A DNA stretch of 64,000 nucleotides from Gracilibacillus orientalis (GTDB lineage: Bacteria; Bacillota; Bacilli; Bacillales; Amphibacillaceae). The DNA is taken from NCBI RefSeq assembly GCF_900114645.1, contig NZ_FOTR01000002.1:434001-498000 (forward strand), read 5' to 3'. The notes beneath the pieces were generated by a model. That model was not told the origin of the DNA, made no database searches, and saw only the letters and a program-made list of their open reading frames with translations. Shown here piece by piece: positions 62,617-64,000 of the stretch (its first letter is position 1; every line of letters begins with the position of its first letter). A program made the translations under genes and the position numbers.

Positions 62617-64000
62617 CTATCTCAATTCATCATCCAATGGTATAATCACTTGATCCAATGCCATCCTCCACTGACGCTTCATTCCTGGTCCGTATTTCAA
62701 CGGTTTAGCATCAGGGTTTACAGCTTTATATTTATCAAAATCCCTGCTGTTAAGGATGTCACTGATATTTGGAATAGGATCCATTCCAATTACATATTGA
62801 ATGGCAGATAATTGCAGTGTATCTTTTTCTACAAACCATGTATGTGCAAAGTCTTCTATTGCAGCATTTTTTTCATTCGTAAAGAATGTTCTTTTTACGA
62901 TAAAAATATCTTCATCTTCATCTACTTCTTTATTATCTATTGCATCTAAAATGGCGCGATACACATCCTTAACGATTTCTGCTTTTTCTAGCTTTTGAAG
63001 TGCATTTTCAATATCGTCGCGGATATTCTCATTATTAGCTGAGTACGTTTCTAATAATTTATTTATATAGGTTGCATCGATATCGTAAATCTTAGCAGCA
63101 TTTTCACCATGGAATTCAATATCTGAGAAATCAACTTCTGGTTCACCTGATTCCTCATCATCCATTAATGATCCTTTCACCGTGTTATATACGCCTACAG
63201 ATTCCTCTATCATCATAACTTGATCTTTAAGCGTATTTTCATCGTTGTATTCATTATACGTTACGAGCGCTTCATAAGAATTATTTAATTCCTGAAATGC
63301 CTTTACAAATTCAACACGCGTTTCAATTGGGGTGTGTTCATTTATATTTTCAATATTAGTTGTAATCGTCAGTAATTCTTTATGCGCCTTTTTGAAACGT
63401 TTCTTTGAATCCTCGTACGTTGGATAGATCAACGTAGATTCTGTGCTTTCATCTGAATAGACCTTAGTTGCTTCTTGCACATTTTGCTCCATGGTGTATG
63501 GTTTTCTAAAGGTAACGATTAAGCCCTTTGTCTTTTCCGGGTATGTTCGATTGGTTCGGGAAAAGGCCTGAATCAGATTAGCATAACTTAAATTCCGATC
63601 AACAAAAAGTGTTTGAACAGTCGGTGCATCAAAGCCTGTTAATAAACGTTCCACAACAATGACAAGATCAATTTGTTTACCAAACTCTTTAAATTCTGCT
63701 TTCTTTTGAGCCAATCGGTTATTAATATCGCCATTATAACGTTCCATACTTTCCAAGGACCAAGCTGTATTATAATAATCATTATAGTCCTTCATAATTT
63801 GTTTCATTTCGGCTTGATTCTCTGTCGCATGACCTTCATTTTCTTCTAATGAATACGTGATCGCAATTCGAGGAAAATTCGGATCCTCAATGGAACGACC
63901 TTTTCTCATCGGGTGATTAGGAAATTCACCCCGCAGCCAATCTGGATCTTTTGTCATTTCTTTAATAGCATGGTAATAACGCTTCGCCATATCAATCGAA
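62617..64000 (-). CDS. hsdR: Type I restriction enzyme R subunit, 5' part outside window
   Basis: The frame is open to the window edge (Ser-Ile-Asp precede the ATG at 63990), so about 460 C-terminal residues are visible. They contain the helicase motif V/VI region, ERLLTGFDAPTVQTLFVDRN followed by LIQAFSRTNRTYP, and then a long helical domain and a C-terminal HsdR_C region (KRQWRMALDQVIIPLDDELR). This is the EcoR124 (type IC) layout. HsdR is the ATP-dependent DNA translocase and nuclease of the restriction complex. HsdM and HsdS must lie outside if present. Confidence 0.93.
   Translation of the reverse strand, partial: SIDMAKRYYHAIKEMTKDPDWLRGEFPNHPMRKGRSIEDPNFPRIAITYSLEENEGHATENQAEMKQIMKDYNDYYNTAWSLESMERYNGDINNRLAQKKAEFKEFGKQIDLVIVVERLLTGFDAPTVQTLFVDRNLSYANLIQAFSRTNRTYPEKTKGLIVTFRKPYTMEQNVQEATKVYSDESTESTLIYPTYEDSKKRFKKAHKELLTITTNIENINEHTPIETRVEFVKAFQELNNSYEALVTYNEYNDENTLKDQVMMIEESVGVYNTVKGSLMDDEESGEPEVDFSDIEFHGENAAKIYDIDATYINKLLETYSANNENIRDDIENALQKLEKAEIVKDVYRAILDAIDNKEVDEDEDIFIVKRTFFTNEKNAAIEDFAHTWFVEKDTLQLSAIQYVIGMDPIPNISDILNSRDFDKYKAVNPDAKPLKYGPGMKRQWRMALDQVIIPLDDELR

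Overview
The window reads as chromosomal DNA of a low-GC, Gram-positive, endospore-type Bacillaceae, probably a halotolerant genus of the Gracilibacillus/Virgibacillus/Oceanobacillus kind. This is an inference from AT-rich intergenic DNA, AGGAGG-type ribosome sites with frequent TTG and GTG starts, acidic secreted enzymes, a BCCT osmolyte carrier, and homologues of Bacillus genes (fadN/A/E/F, etfBA, DegV, YfkM-like, intracellular subtilisin, YfhE-like). No rRNA, tRNA or CRISPR array is visible. Both window ends cut genes: an ABC ATPase at the left and a type I restriction HsdR at the right.

Layout. 0.7-13.5 kb is a plant-polysaccharide (arabinan/xylan type) locus on the minus strand: sugar ABC transporter (binding lipoprotein, two permeases, no ATPase), a cytoplasmic GH2 enzyme, a frameshifted membrane acyltransferase-like gene and two large secreted GH43 enzymes with carbohydrate-binding modules. 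Its promoter overlaps a cre-like CcpA site. 13.5-18.7 kb holds decayed repeat DNA, a PadR-like regulator and a P450-P450-ferredoxin operon with a 42-bp palindrome on its promoter, then a 21-bp tandem repeat. 18.7-30 kb is ordinary genome: class B PBP, DJ-1/PfpI stress protein, HxlR regulator, secreted GDPD plus secreted metallophosphoesterase, DegV, small membrane proteins, a DrrAB-type ABC exporter and an intracellular subtilisin, followed by a type I toxin-antitoxin-like locus.

30.8-42.0 kb is a complete fatty-acid beta-oxidation cluster: fadF-fadN-fadA-fadE-acyl-CoA ligase leftward and etfB-etfA rightward from a shared intergenic region with a palindrome. The enzymes activate, dehydrogenate, hydrate/oxidise and thiolyse acyl-CoA, while EtfBA and the FadF membrane Fe-S protein carry electrons to the quinone pool. 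43.3-45.8 kb is an aldehyde-stress unit (zinc alcohol dehydrogenase, divergent MerR/AdhR-like regulator) and a Dps. 45.9-52.4 kb holds the most intriguing set: an atypical BCCT transporter beside an operon of FMN glutamate-synthase-like protein, acetolactate-synthase-like TPP enzyme and aldehyde dehydrogenase. I infer an uncharacterised catabolic or osmolyte pathway.

52.4-64 kb is accessory: a structured repeat (second, shorter copy at 30.3 kb), a MerR/flavin reductase pair with a textbook 19-bp-spacer promoter, a C45 hydrolase, a betaine-homocysteine methyltransferase-like enzyme with LysR regulator, a gene graveyard containing fossil fragments of a DEAD-box helicase and an RlmCD-type methyltransferase, a GC-rich ECF sigma factor plus VOC protein, and remnants of a second HsdR next to an HsdR that runs off the window.
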